Shown one piece after another: positions 22,191 to 32,890 of a stretch of 64,000 nt of DNA. The DNA comes from Heracleum sosnowskyi (lineage: Eukaryota > Streptophyta > Magnoliopsida > Apiales > Apiaceae): the NCBI GenBank assembly GCA_030848705.1, contig CM061235.1:128758228-128822227 (forward strand), given 5' to 3'. The translations under genes were made by a program, and so were the position numbers. The notes under the pieces are model-generated. The model saw only the letters and a list, made by a program, of their open reading frames with translations, searched no databases and was not told the DNA's origin. The stretch's first letter is position 1. Each line of letters opens with the position of its first letter.

Positions 22191-23042
22191 CTTATGACTG
22201 CTTGTGCGCCAATCACCAATTAGTAAACTAAAATCTCCAGCAGGTAATGAATACGGGACTGGGATTCTAGGTCTTGCATAGATATTCAGTGCTCCAAACC
22301 CTCCAGCAGCTTTATGCATCAAAGTTGATGGAAAATATGTGTAACCTCCAATCTGATCTTTGGTTTGAAACTTGTATGTATAATTAGAATTTGGGGGAAT
22401 AGCACAATTTGTCCCCAGAACCCCATCCTGCCAAGAGTTCTTCCGCTGTTTAATTCCATTCCTGATTGTGAAACATGAAAGTCATGTCAGGAGATCAACA
22501 ACGTGCAATATGTATTTTTTGGAACAAATGTGCAGATATAATACATTCTTAGAATTGACATTTTACAATGATGCTAACTCAATTAGATTAAAAATTATAT
22601 AATACCAAGGCCGCTTGGACAGATTTAGGCTCAAGCATGATTAGTTCTATGTTCTTAGCATAAAAAGATATGTAACAAAGTTCTGCAAACATAAAATTTC
22701 AATATATGTAGCGTTCAGGTTGACCTCTGACTTAGTTTCCGACTCTAGATAGGATAAACATAAGAAAAAAATACAAGAAGACGAGATATCAAATATATGG
22801 AAGAAGCAAAGAGACAGAGATACTTGCTGAAGCTGTGTTGGTAAATAATGAGCATAAAGCCATAAACTAATGCAAGTGACGGTAATTACCTGTTGAGGTA
22901 CACCAAGAGGAGAAGCAGTTCCATAAGTAACAGTCCATGTAAAGTATCTGTAAGGATCCTCTGCTTTCGCAATCGAGACACTCAGAAGTATTACACAGAT
23001 GATCAACTGAGACCAAAACAAAATTATCATGGTCATGCACAT
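22191..23042 (-). pseudogene. SKU5-similar (SKS) multicopper-oxidase-like protein, captured 5' exons
   Basis: Exon 22890-23042 begins MCMTMIILFWSQLIICVILL, a signal peptide, and continues AEDPYRYFTWTVTYGTASPL and GVPQQ to a GTAATT donor. Exon 22191-22461 (CAATCAG acceptor, GTGAAA donor) reads QRKNSWQDGVLGTNCAIPPN, FQTKDQIGGYTYFPSTLMHK, AAGGFGALNIYARPRIPVPY and DFSLLIGDWRTSSHK. These are N-terminal segments of SKU5-similar proteins, secreted cupredoxin-fold proteins of the cell wall and plasma membrane that lack full oxidase sites. The usual intervening segment of ~40 residues (around the NGQFPGP region) is missing, and everything after the second block is absent. It is a captured, internally deleted gene 5' end. 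Confidence 0.85.
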
Positions 23043-23213
23043 GAACAAAGAAAGAGTGATTGCGCAGCTGATGCATTGTAATCTACCTGAAAATCCCAAG
23101 CAAGAATGCATAGTGGGGGAAGGTACACATTGGATGCTAAATAAGGACTTGTATTCAGTTGTCAGACAGATTCCTTTGTTATATATATAAATAAAGAATA
23201 TAGTGTTCTGTAC

Positions 23214-23819
23214 CTGTTCGAAGAACCCTTGGCAGCATTAATGAGTTCGTCAGCCAAGCACTCAGCTATCGTCTTGACGTTCCTGAAAGCACTCTCACGG
23301 GCACCTGTTGTAAGAAGATATATTGCCTGGTTGACACGCCTGAGTGGAGAAATATCAACTGCCTGACGCCTTACAACACCTGCAGAACCAATTCTAGTGG
23401 CATCTTCTCTTCGGCCACTATTAAAAGGATGAATAATTAGGGGTGTAAAAGTTTTCATGCTTGTGGGTTTTCACTGAGAATAAGATATATCCAATAACTA
23501 GACATAACAGAAGTTGTGCAAGTGTAGATTTTGTTCAATTTGACTACCTGTTGATAACAGAATCAACAATTACTTGGATGGGGTTTTGGTCAGTCAACAA
23601 GTGGATGATTTCCATAGCATGCTTGACAATGTGGACATCCAACAGTTTCTTCCCATTGTTCCTCCCATGCATCATAAGAGAATTAGTCAATCTCTCCACA
23701 AGTGGACACAACGCCTTCCTGAACCTCTTCGCCTGATATCTTCCAGATGTGTGAGGCATGTAGATTGGGTTCTTAGCAGCAGAGGCAGTAATGTAATCTT
23801 CCACAGATATATCAGAGAC
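23214..23819 (-). pseudogene. RPS5 (fragment): Ribosomal protein S5 (uS7), captured exons
   Basis: Exon 23548-23819 reads VSDISVEDYITASAAKNPIY, GRYQAKRFRKALCPLVERLT, NSLMMHGRNNGKKL and IVKHAMEIIHLLTDQNPIQV. Exon 23214-23417 reads GRREDATRIGSAGVVRRQAV, DISPLRRVNQAIYLLTTGAR and KTIAECLADELINAAKGSSN. Splice sites and phases are intact and there is no stop, covering about 158 of ~200 residues of the cytosolic 40S protein S5, which sits near the mRNA exit of the small subunit. The N-terminus and the last ~15 residues are missing. Changes such as NSGRRED where NSGPRED is usual suggest relaxed constraint. It is a transposon-borne fragment and not the working gene. Confidence 0.92.
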
Positions 23820-24560
23820 CTATATACAACAATATATATTACCATTGTAGTTGCTAACAAAAACGAGTTTCTAAATTAGTCAAAGGACTTATAAAATGCA
23901 AGTGATTCCTACAAACAGGGGACAAAAAAAAGACACCAGAACTATCATCTCACTCCAAAAGGAAAACTAATACAAAATAAAATGACAATAACAGCAAAAG
24001 CAATAAAATATAATTCTCTGATTAAGAATATAACAAACAGATGCAGATAACAAATAACATTGCACCTCGGCAGAAAATAGTTCAACAGAACAACAATAAA
24101 GGGCATAACACTAATTTATGTCATAACATTCAGGTATAAATTAAAACTAAATCTACATCAATAAAGGGCATTGTTAAACATACGAAATGGAGCATATTAC
24201 ACAAATACATAACATACTAACTGAATACCTCCTAAATCATCGGTAATTTTCCATTATTAGTATAAAATTGACAATTTAAACATAAATCAACAAGAACAAA
24301 CAAAATGTCTTCCAAAAATTTAATCGAACACTTACAAGCCCTGGCTTAGTGGAAGCGGAGTCACCGATTTTGCGGCTATCACTCAAAATAGGACTACAAA
24401 TAACATAAAGCAATAGTATTAGAAACCTTTGAAGTCGATTTTAGGGGTTAGGTTTTGAAATCGATTTTGGGGGTTTTTGAGTTTTGAGTGAGGTGTGAGA
24501 TATGAGTGAGGTGAGAGAGGGGTGAGGCCGAGAGAGATGGTCGGGAGAGAGGCGAGAGAC
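23820..24560 (-). other. Non-coding captured or spacer DNA in CACTA-4
   Basis: AT-rich intron-like sequence from 23820 to about 24340. Then comes an exon-like block with a GTAAGT donor (near 24335) reading SDSRKIGDSASTKPG on the minus strand, not identified. No further domain is seen. Confidence 0.35.
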
Positions 24561-24567
24561 GGTGCTG

Positions 24568-24568
<1 letters not shown>

Positions 24569-24616
<48 letters not shown>
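24569..24616 (+). repeat. (GA)n microsatellite
   Basis: An uninterrupted AG dinucleotide run of about 45 bp inside CACTA-4, surrounded by further GAGAG-rich sequence (24500-24650). On the minus strand it is a CT-rich leader of the kind seen in plant 5'-UTRs, upstream of the RPS5 fragment. Confidence 0.9.
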
Positions 24617-24619
<3 letters not shown>

Positions 24620-24970
24620 GAGAGAGAGGTCGGGAGAGTGTTTTAGATATGAGAGTAATATTTTTGTGTAATAAAATTTTGGTACCAAAATATTTGGTAC
24701 TAAAATAGCCCGCCCAATGAAAAAATCAAACTCCCGCTTACATATTTCGGTTAAATTGATCAAAAGCGTATCATGTTATTGTAACGCTTTTCTGAAGTAT
24801 TGTTATAGTTCTAAAATTTTCAAAATGCTTCTTCGGTTTGCAACACTTTTCCATTTAAAATAACATTTTTCGAAAGTATTACAATAGATATGGACATTTC
24901 TTGTCTATAGCAACATTTTATGCAACACGACCATGTGATGGAGTTGCAATAGGTCATTTTTGGTGTAGTG

Positions 24971-25585
24971 TCTGCTCTCAGTACTCAATAAGGAACCTGA
25001 CGACTCTCCTGAGTTTCTCCTATGAATATCTTCTCCAAGAATCGAATCTCGAACTCCATTAAAAGTCATCTTACCACTCCCAGATGAATTACTAATAGCA
25101 GTGACAAATCCTGACCAACTATCAAGTAACGAGGATACCAACAACAAGGCTTGGACTTCATCATCGAATTTAATATCCACTGATGCCAATCTTGATAGGA
25201 TAGAATTAAATTCGTTCACATGATCAGCAACACAATCACCTTCATTCAATCTCGCGGCAAACAACAAACGACACAAATACACCTCATTCGAAGCAGATGG
25301 CTTCTCATACATATTTGTTAACGCCTTGATCAATCCGTGAGTTGTCGTTTCCTTGACGATATTGTAAGCAACGTTCATCGCCAAAGTTAATCTGACAACA
25401 TCCAGAGCCTGCCTATCCAATAGCTTCCCTTCAGTCTCATCCCTTGAATCTGGCTTTTTCTCCTCTAGCGGTTGGTGTAGTTTTTTCTGATACAAATAAT
25501 CTTCAATTTGCATCTTCCAATATCCATAATCTTTGCCATCAAATTTGTTGATCTTTACTTTCCCTTCTTCTGCCATCGCTCCCAC
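24971..25585 (-). pseudogene. Copia-B gag, N-terminal part
   Basis: The frame starts at 25585 (MGAMAEEGKVKINKFDGKDY) and reads as copia capsid: YWKMQIEDYLYQKKLHQPLE, LYLCRLLFA-type helix (VYLCRLLFAARLNEGDCVAD, HVNEFNSILSRLASVDIKFD), LLVSSLLDSWSGFVTAI. After GSLLSTES the reading frame runs into CACTA-4 at 24970 and resumes at 20240. The start is the first ATG after the primer site, about 30 bp from the LTR. Before the CACTA insertion the gag frame appears open. Confidence 0.9.
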
Positions 25586-25616
25586 TCGCCTGAAAACCTA
25601 GGCTCTTGATACCAGT

Positions 25617-25966
25617 TGTTGAGTATACAACAACGAAAGCAAAACCCAAAGCGAATAAACAAGAACAAGAAAATAAATGACAATCACACAAGACAAAGAT
25701 TTACGTGGTTCGGAAATTCCTACTCCACAAACCGCACTAATTTTGTATTGATCTCTCATAACTATGTTGTGTTCTGTTGTGTTCTGATGTGTTGGTGTTT
25801 TACAATTACATGAGACTATTTATAAGAGAAAAAACTGAGCCTAAAACTAATCAGAGTCTAATTCTGAAATTCTGAAATTACTAACTCTAATTAGAATTCA
25901 GATCTGGAAATTCTAACTCAAATCAGAAACCAATTCTGAAACCTGTTAGACTCCACAAACCCAACA
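25617..25966 (-). repeat. 5' LTR of Copia-B, with primer site
   Basis: Same length and termini as the 3' copy, about six substitutions apart. The adjacent minus-strand TGGTATCAAGAGCC (25601-25614) is the binding site for initiator methionine tRNA. Confidence 0.92.
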
Positions 25967-26023
25967 CACACTTCTAGCAGAGAGATTCCTGGGTTTTGGC
26001 TTTGGTTTACCATGCATTTTATG

Positions 26024-26500
26024 CTAAGTAGGATAACCATGAAGGCAATAACATATGTCTTTGGTATGTCCAGTCATATGACAGTACTCACAGTATATAG
26101 GAGTATCAGAACTCTTCCTGAAATTTCTCTGAAATTGAGGTTTGGTTTTATCGGATAATGCAACATTCTCAGTGTTAAGATGACATTGACTACCAAGTTC
26201 TCTCTGATTCTCATCTTGGAGTAACATAGAATAACACTGACTTAAATAAGGAAGTGGTGTCATGAGTAAGATTTGCCCTCTAGTTCCAGTAAACTGATCA
26301 TTTAGACCCATGAGAAACTGTGTGAGTTGTATATCTTTCTCATGATTATCAAACTTCATATTGATGGCACACGTACAAAGAGAACATGTACATCTTGGAG
26401 AAGCAGTAAGACACTCAAGACACTTGATTGACAGAGAGAATGAAGACCGCCATTGACGCCGAAAACTTGAGCTTAGAATGAGCTTGAACAGTGCGAGCAC
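26024..26500 (-). pseudogene. Copia-A gag, C-terminal part with zinc knuckle
   Basis: The frame includes the copia gag tail (DIQLTQFLMGLNDQFTGTRG, PLPYLSQCYSMLLQDENQRE) and a zinc knuckle CEYCHMTGHTKDIC near the end, then a stop after CLHGYPT. The N-terminal half of gag is missing: only about 90 bp separate the frame from the LTR. Copia-A has therefore lost its capsid start by deletion. Confidence 0.85.
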
Positions 26501-26586
26501 GAAGAAGTCATGACAGAGACCATATGCTTGAGTAAAGAAACAGATCGAATTTGTATTTTACTACACAATCACAAGCTTTGATACCA

Positions 26587-26828
26587 TGTTACAAGCATAT
26601 GTTTTCTGAATCTTACTAAGAAAGTTACTAATTACATTGAAGAAGAAGATAAACGTGATGATTACAATTGAGAACTCATCTCTCAGAATTTATAAACATG
26701 AACATTTCTAACTAACTCTCTAACAAACATTTCCGTCATCTTCTGTATTTGATTGTGCCAGCCGGTAATACTTGGCAGTACAGCTGTCAGATGAATTAGT
26801 TGTAGGCATAGCGTGAATAAACTTAACA
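26587..26828 (-). repeat. 5' LTR of Copia-A, with primer site
   Basis: Same 242-bp length as the 3' copy, about 19 differences by eye. The minus strand inside reads TGGTATCAAAGCTTG (26571-26585), a degenerate methionine-tRNA primer site. Confidence 0.9.
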
Positions 26829-26833
26829 CTTTT

Positions 26834-27636
26834 TCTAGTGATTAAACAGCTTTCTCAATTTCTCTTGAGATTCCGTACCTAGGTGAACACTTGTATTCAA
26901 AAATTAGATATCTTGACGGTCATGAGCTGTCATCTATATTAAACACACAAGTCATCTGTATGTAGTAGTTATTGGTCGCTATACAAGGCCCCAAACCAAA
27001 AACATTTTTCCGCAAAATGGAATTATATTCTATTATATAATCAAATTAAAGTTCCAGATCGTATACGTGCATAAACTTACAGAAACACACAATTAGGGGT
27101 TGAGTCCTATTTACGAAAGATACGTCGCAAAACGTAAAGAACGTATCACTTTGGTTCGTTTTTTTATACTTCATATCGGACCATCAAAATCTTAAATCTC
27201 ACACCCCGGAGATTCAACCAAAACTGGTATCAACTTAGAGATGACATTCTGTCTCAGTTTATACCATATGAAGGTTCTACACTAAATGTCACGTAATCAC
27301 CTTTTTCTAGTAAATTTAATTTTCCTCCCAGTAATACTTTTAACTGAAACATCGAATTTATCCATCTTTAAGGTTTGAACTGGATTCATGACGGTGTTGT
27401 CAGAAAAATTTAACTTTCATTCTCCCCGAAACGGTCAGTGACTTTAACTTACACTACTTTTCTTTGTACTTGGTAAAATCATTTAAATCAACGAAAATGA
27501 AAGTTTAAAGTCATCAAGTGGTTGGTAAACACATTCCAGGATGACACATCTAGAGATTTTTACTTTGTCATGCCTTAAATTCGGTGGATGCATTTATCAT
27601 TTATCTTAATTAACTTGAAATGATCTAATATCGTGT
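26834..27636. other. Intergenic DNA, no gene seen
   Basis: Single-copy-looking, AT-rich sequence without long frames, splice patterns or terminal repeats. It continues from 12285-12491 on the other side of Copia-A. Confidence 0.5.
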
Positions 27637-28112
27637 CGTGTATTTTCGTATTTTTCGTGTTTCGTGTACCTAAATCTTAAATCCAAAATCACTCATTTAG
27701 GGTTTGTGTAATTTCGTGTTTGTGTACTTTCGTTTCGTATACTTTTCGTGTCGTATTTTCGTGTAATTTAAATTAATAATAAAAATAAAAATAAATAAGT
27801 CAATATATTGAAATATTAAATTTTAGGTAATATTTTTACAAATGTGTATTAAAAATATATATTTACATAATATTTACAAATAATATTATAAATTTATCTA
27901 TAATCACATAAATAAATGTTAAATATCTAATAAAAATGTTAAAATATCTAATATAAATATTAATTTATTTATTTCGTGTACTTCGTGTAGTGTCGTGTAC
28001 TTGAAGGATAAACACAAAACCGACACTAAATCTCGATCGTGTACTTTCGTGTTCGTGTACTAAAAATGCAAACTCAAACACTAAATTTTCATGTTATTTC
28101 GTGTCGTGTAGA
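27637..28112 (+). repeat. CGTGTCGTGTAC-rich dispersed repeat, copy 1
   Basis: Both ends are packed with variants of TTCGTGTCGTGTAC and TCGTGTTCGTGTAC. The middle is AT-rich. It ends ...CAAACACTAAATTTTC, then TTTCGTGTCGTGTAGAAAAT. A second copy in opposite orientation lies at 28688-29215. The transposon class is not clear. There is no coding capacity. Confidence 0.65.
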
Positions 28113-28687
28113 AAATTACCGGTTCTAATCAATCTGACTATTTTAAATAATTTTCACACTTTAGCATGATTTTTTGCAAGAAGATTATTTCAATTTTTTC
28201 CCATTAAATTATTGATTTCTCTGACGATCGAAGCCGGTAAGGTCATCTATCCATCGTGCACGGAATTTGTTGCAATTCGAGTATTTATCATTAACGACCT
28301 GGTTTAGAGCATTGAACATTCTCTAGTTCAAAAGCATTTTTTTCCAAAATTTGTGAGTTTCAACTTTCAATGAATGTGGACCGAAAATAGGGCGAATTCG
28401 AAAAGCAAAATATTACGATACCTATAACAAATAAAAACAAGTCGGATATTTATTTAATTCCAAACAATAAAAGTAATGAGGCCAGTACTCCGAATGCAAC
28501 CATCTGTCCTTCTTCTTAACCTACTTCTTTTAAGATGCTTTATTATTTCTTCTTTCAAATTATTGACCAAGTATTTCTAATCATCTTAACATGTGCATAA
28601 GTAATGAAAAATCAAATGAGTAAAAAATGTTATCACTTAAACTTAAATGAACCGAGTCTTTAAGCTGACCGATAATTTGGTATACTA
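28113..28687. other. Intergenic DNA between the two inverted repeats
   Basis: No gene, splice pattern or repeat ends recognised. Confidence 0.45.
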
Positions 28688-29215
28688 CACGTGAACACGA
28701 CACGAATAATTAGTGTTTGAGTACAAAAATTTGGTACACGAACACGAAAAAACACGAATATAATTAGTGTCGTGTTTGGGTTTTCACAATAGGTATACGA
28801 CACGGAACGAAAGTACACGAATTAATGAAGAAATAAATAATTTTTAAAAATATATATTATTTATAGTATTGCATATTTAGAAAATATATAAGCAATTACA
28901 TATGAACAATAAATAAAAGTTTCACGACTAAATAGTAAGTTATACATTTATATATAAGAAGTATACATTTATATATATAAGTTATTTTTACAAATTTTTG
29001 TAAAATTGTATGTAATACATATTTAATACACATTTCATAAAAATTTACATAATTAAAATAGTTTTATAATATATACATTTTAATTAAATTAAATTTATAT
29101 TTTTTTTAATGTACACAAATACGACAGGTAAAGTACACGACACATTTTGAATTGGATATGTGTTTCAAATTTATCGAATATAAATTTTAAATTCAAGTAC
29201 ACGAAAATACACCCT
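28688..29215 (-). repeat. CGTGTCGTGTAC-rich dispersed repeat, copy 2, inverted
   Basis: Read on the minus strand it follows the same order as copy 1: CGTGTACTT blocks, AT-rich core, CGTGTACTTTCGTTCCGTGT, then CAAACACTAATTATTCGTGT at the end. It is diverged from copy 1, so the two are separate insertions or an old inverted duplication. Confidence 0.6.
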
Positions 29216-29416
29216 ACAGTCATTGTCAGGTCTAGTCTCAAGTTTTACTCCATATAAGTTGAAAAATCGCATTTTCTTAAAGTAATTTTGTTGAATGGAA
29301 TTAGTTAGCTACATTTGATGGGATGGCTCGATAGATTTCAATCAAATCTTCTCGTATAAAACTCGAACATATATGCTTTTAATTTTTAAATCTCTCCCCT
29401 CACTGTATATATACAA

Positions 29417-30117
29417 GCGCTTTTTTCATAAATACTCAACCCAAAATTTTTTTTTTGCAAAAATAGTATGTGTTTTTAAATTTTTTTGCAAAAATACCAA
29501 CTTTTTGAAAATATTTGCAAAAATACGGTCTACAACTACTTTCAACCATATCTACAACTGCAACCAAAATCAACCACATATGCAACTTTTTAATCAAAAA
29601 TGATTTTTTTTTCGGCGTCCTGATTTTAGGGTTGTAAACAACCCTAAAATCAGGGTAGGTTAGGGTTTAGAGTCTAGGATTTAGGTTACAAACAACCCTA
29701 AACCCTAAGTCCTTATACGAATTATTCATCATTCTTAATATTTCTAAAACCCAACCATTGAACCCCAAAAGTTAACTATTGAACCCCAGGGGAACGGCTT
29801 AATCAAGACCACAAGCTTACCAAACATCTTACTAACAATTTTTTTTGAATTCTCAGCTGTTTTGCAATCATTTTTTTAAAAAGTTGCTTCTGCATCCGGT
29901 TGCATCTGGTTGGGTTGCATCTGGTTGCGTTGGTTGCTGACCGTATTTTTGGTTGCATCTGTGGTTGATTTTGGTTGCAGTTGCAGATGGTTAAAAGTAG
30001 TTGCAGACCGTATTTTTGCAAATATTTTCAAAAAGTTAGTATTTTTGGAAATATTTCCAAAAGATGGTAAAATTGCAAAAAAAAACTTAGAAAAAGTAGT
30101 ATTTTTGGTAATTTCCC
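29417..30117. mobile_element. Mutator-like foldback element
   Basis: Two long inverted arms (about 29440-29605 and 29890-30110) share TTTGCAAAAATAC, TTTTGAAAATATTTGC, ACGGTCTGCAACTAC-type and CAACTGCAACCAAAATCAAC phrases. TATATACAA flanks the unit (29408-29416 and 30118-30126), a 9-bp duplication expected of Mutator-like elements. The loop contains a perfect TTTTAGGGTTG...CAACCCTAAAA inverted repeat. No transposase. Confidence 0.7.
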
Positions 30118-30381
30118 TATATACAATTTATTTGGGTGTTTTTTTCAAATAAGAATTTAAGGGTAGAATATATTTTCTTCCCCAAAATTATGATTTTTTT
30201 AAAATATTTTACAATTTTTTTTTAAAAAATTATAAAATGCGGTTTGTAAATTTGCAATCCAATTTGTAACTGATATTAACAAAAATCAACCACATATTCA
30301 TTTTTAATATTTAGTAAATGAAATGATTGCATAATAGTTGCTTACAAGTTGCACTTTTTTTTTTAAACAAAGGAAATTTCA

Positions 30382-31041
30382 TTAAAATAAAGCATCCGAC
30401 AATAATGTCTCCAACACACACGCGGGAGGAGACGAGTAAACAATGAAGCTATTAAGCGTACAAGGTAATCTAGCTAACGAATGAGCTACCCTGTTTGCAT
30501 GCTTCTTACCAAACACAACTGAAACACCAGCCTCGTTATCAAGAATAGAACGACACTGAGCTATTAAGTCTCCTACCTCCAACTGATTTTGCTTATCCTT
30601 GTTAATCGCTTGAACACTCAACAACGAGTCACTCTTAATGACTATGTCCTGCTGTTGAAAATCAGTTAACCAGGAGAGAGCTTCTAAGATTCCAACCAGT
30701 TCAGCCTCCAACACTGTAACTTTCCCTGCAAACCTCATCGTTTTAGCACAAACAAACATGCCTTGATGATCCCTCAGAACCATACCGATAGAGAATGAGT
30801 CCGCACCTTTAAACACTGAAGCATCAACATTGAGTTTCATAGAATCCACATTAGGAGCCACCCACCTATTTGCATATTGCAAATTAGAGTTCTGCACCCA
30901 GGTAGCACAAACGGCCTTACGCTTCTGAGCTTCTTTCCAATCTGCTACCTGTTTAGAGCTCCATGCCATCGCAACCTCTGGAGTTATCACCTTCTCGTCC
31001 CAAACTCGTTGATTTCTTGCCCACCAGACTCCCCAAATCAC
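30382..31041 (-). pseudogene. LINE RNase H domain
   Basis: The frame reads VIWGVWWARNQRVWDEK (the end of the zinc/linker region) and then an RNase H-like fold: MKLNVDASVFKGADSFSIGM, VLEAELVGILEALSWLTDFQ, DIVIKSDSLLSVQAINKD, KKHANRVAHSLARLP. The Asp (NVDAS), Glu (EAEL) and Asp (KSDSL) of the family active site are present. It ends with a stop 25 bp before the poly-A tail. It is directly preceded by the truncated polymerase, so several hundred residues between them are deleted. Confidence 0.9.
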
Positions 31042-31063
31042 CGTTGCTAATTTAATAAGATTG

Positions 31064-31479
31064 TCACCCGATTCCGTGATTAGTTAATAGAATTTGTAGC
31101 CGCTGCCGACTTGAGAGATAAAGACAAACCTTCAACACACAAAGAAAGAGGTACGGAGATAACGGGTCTCCCTGTCTGAGACCACGTTTAGGAATGATTG
31201 GACCAACATTCGAGCCTTGAAAAGATATAGAATATGAGACTGAGGTAACGCACATCATCATCCAGTTCACCCATTTGGAAGAGAAGCCCATATCCATCAT
31301 TCTAGTCTTTAAATAACCCCAGCAAACGCGATCGTAAGCTTTGCTTATATCCAGTTTTAAAGCAACGTTTCCCTCCGTCCCACTCGTTCTCCTCTTCGAA
31401 TAATGAATTAGCTCGAAAGCTACAAGAACATTGTCCGAAATGTTACGACCTGGGACAAAAGCACTCTGCTCTTCAGAGA
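31064..31479 (-). pseudogene. LINE reverse transcriptase, middle part
   Basis: Left of the solo LTR the polymerase continues: EEQSAFVPGRNISDNVLVAF, ELIHYSKRRT, LKLDISKAYDRVCWGYLK, IIPKRGLRQGDPLSPYLFLC. It then degenerates and stops at 31064. The expected FADD/YADD catalytic motif, thumb and zinc-finger regions do not appear before the RNase H frame, so they have been deleted. Confidence 0.88.
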
Positions 31480-32025
31480 TTAGGTGTAGTAACCCTAATT
31501 TTCAGGGTTTACTAATATTATTATTCGACTGATTTATTGCTTTTCTCAAAGAGGAGGAACGAAATTATGTGTGTATTTTATTTAAAAATATTGTGAAAGC
31601 TGGTTATTTTATCTGGGAAATTAAGGTGCGAATTTCCTATTTATTTGAGTAATAAAAATAGTAATATTTATTTATTTTGAGTAAATTAAAAATTTGCTGC
31701 ATTATGTGATTAAATGTTTAAATAATATTATGTGGATATGTGAGGTGGTATTATGTGTTAAAAATTTATTTTGACAATTCTTAGTAAATTTGAGTCTGGC
31801 AATATTGTTTTAAGTGAATTAGTTTAAAATTCATTTAATTATGAATTTTATGCATTTAAATGTTTTTAGAATAATTTGGGCATATAAATAATTTTATTAG
31901 TGAGATTTAATTATTTTAGAATCATTTTGTTTTAAAAATGATTATTTTTCAGTACCGCATTAATCCCGTTAATTTCAATCAATGGGCTAATTGAGTGTAG
32001 TAGTCATCCTTATCCATTATTAATT

Positions 32026-32496
32026 GAGTAAAGTGCATTTTGTGTACTCGCACTTTAGTCAAGTCACCACTTGCAATACAATAGTTCAAAATCGAGCAGT
32101 TGCAATATCAATGTTTGTATTTCAATGCACTTTGTTGCATTCCGTCAACTGAGGTTAACTCCGTTATTAATTTAGGGAGTAAAGTGCACTTTGTGTACTC
32201 GCACTTTACTCTAAAGTGCATTTTGTGTACCCGCACTTTGTTCAATACATCACTTGCAATACTTTACTTCAAAATTTCGAGTAAAGTGCGAGTACACAGA
32301 ATGCACTTTAGAGTAAAGTGTGAGTATACAAAGTGCACTTTACTCCATATATTAATAACGGAGTTAACCTCAATTAACGGAATGCAACAAAGTGCAATGA
32401 AATACAAACATTGATATTGCAACTGCTCGATTTTAAACTATAGTATTGCAAGTGGTGTCTTGACTAAAGTACGAGTACACAAAGTGCACTTTACTC
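32026..32496. mobile_element. Mutator-like MITE with long inverted repeats
   Basis: The ends GAGTAAAGTGCA... and its complement are part of arms over 200 bp long that pair almost throughout (for example TTGCAATATCAATGTTTGTA at 32101 and its complement at about 32402). TTATTAATT flanks the unit (32017-32025 and 32497-32505), a 9-bp duplication. The phrase AAAGTGCA(C/T)TTTGTGTACTC recurs several times in each arm. Its transcript would fold into a long hairpin. Confidence 0.88.
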
Positions 32497-32505
32497 TTAT
32501 TAATT

Positions 32506-32890
32506 CTCTAATACTACCTAATCTGCATCTAATCTAAACCCACGCACACATACACGGACTCAAACAAAAGAGAGGAAAGATAAGGAAGAAAGAAAACACA
32601 TAAACCCCCCCCCCCCGATTTCTCCTTCTCTGCGTAGTACAGAAAATACAAAACCCCCCTGGCGATTTCTTCTTCTTCCGCGCGAGTTCTTTCCAGTCTC
32701 CGCTGCCAGCCGCCACCGCGGTCACCGCAGTCACGCCGCCAGTTTCTGTTCAGGCGAAACTCCGGTCAACCGCGCCGCCGCCAGCTTCTGTTCCGGCAAG
32801 AATCCGGTCGCCGTCGTTCGGCTCATTTTCCGGCCATTTGACGCTGCAATCGCCACCTGTCCCGATTATCAATTTTGTGGGTATGAATCA
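32506..32890 (+). other. GC-rich leader-like part of the solo LTR
   Basis: A C11-type homopolymer (about 32605) and GCCGCCACCGCGGTCACC-type sequence (32700-32850) stand out from the AT-rich surroundings. They resemble a transcribed 5' leader with downstream donor-like GTATG at 32880. No open frame of note. Confidence 0.4.

Larger units (their letters stand above)
20241..24970 (-). mobile_element. CACTA-4: gene-capturing (Pack-CACTA) element inside Copia-B
   Basis: Left end CACTACACCAAAAATGACC (20241) and right end its near-perfect inverted complement ending at 24970. TCT flanks both sides (20238-20240 and 24971-24973). Subterminal GCAACA(T/C)TTT and TGTTACA motifs occupy about 20260-20680 and 24770-24950. 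No transposase is visible. The middle holds minus-strand exons from at least three host genes: SAP30-like, SKU5-similar and ribosomal protein S5. It inserted in the gag frame of Copia-B and is the innermost layer of the nest. Confidence 0.92.
16503..25966 (-). mobile_element. Copia-B: Ty1/copia retrotransposon nested in Copia-A
   Basis: Two 350-bp LTRs (16503-16852 and 25617-25966) are flanked by CACAC on both sides (16498-16502 and 25967-25971). The LTRs differ at about 6 positions by eye, so it is clearly younger than Copia-A. The primer site just inside the 5' LTR reads TGGTATCAAGAGCC on the minus strand. Without CACTA-4 the element is about 4.7 kb. Gag and pol are recognisable throughout, but stop codons and a frameshift break them. 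Confidence 0.94.
12497..26828 (-). mobile_element. Copia-A: Ty1/copia retrotransposon, host of nested insertions
   Basis: Two 242-bp LTRs (12497-12738 and 26587-26828) are flanked by CTTTT on both sides (12492-12496 and 26829-26833). Minus-strand order is 5' LTR, primer site, gag, protease, integrase, reverse transcriptase/RNase H, polypurine tract, 3' LTR, the copia order. The LTRs differ at about 19 positions by eye, so it is the oldest of the complete copia elements here. With the nested Copia-B and a solo LTR removed it is about 4.4 kb. Coding is broken in several places. Confidence 0.92.

Noticed and set aside
23214..23819. The functional RPS5 gene of the plant
   Set aside because: Open frame, but first and last exons are missing and it lies within a transposon nested in two retrotransposons.
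24419..24763. 114-codon minus-strand frame with a Ser-Leu repeat
   Set aside because: Made by the (GA)n microsatellite, with no domain.
26829..26840. CTAGTG after Copia-A read as another CACTA terminus (CACTAGAAAAAGC)
   Set aside because: No partner end or matching 3-bp duplication was found between 12285 and 12496 or nearby.
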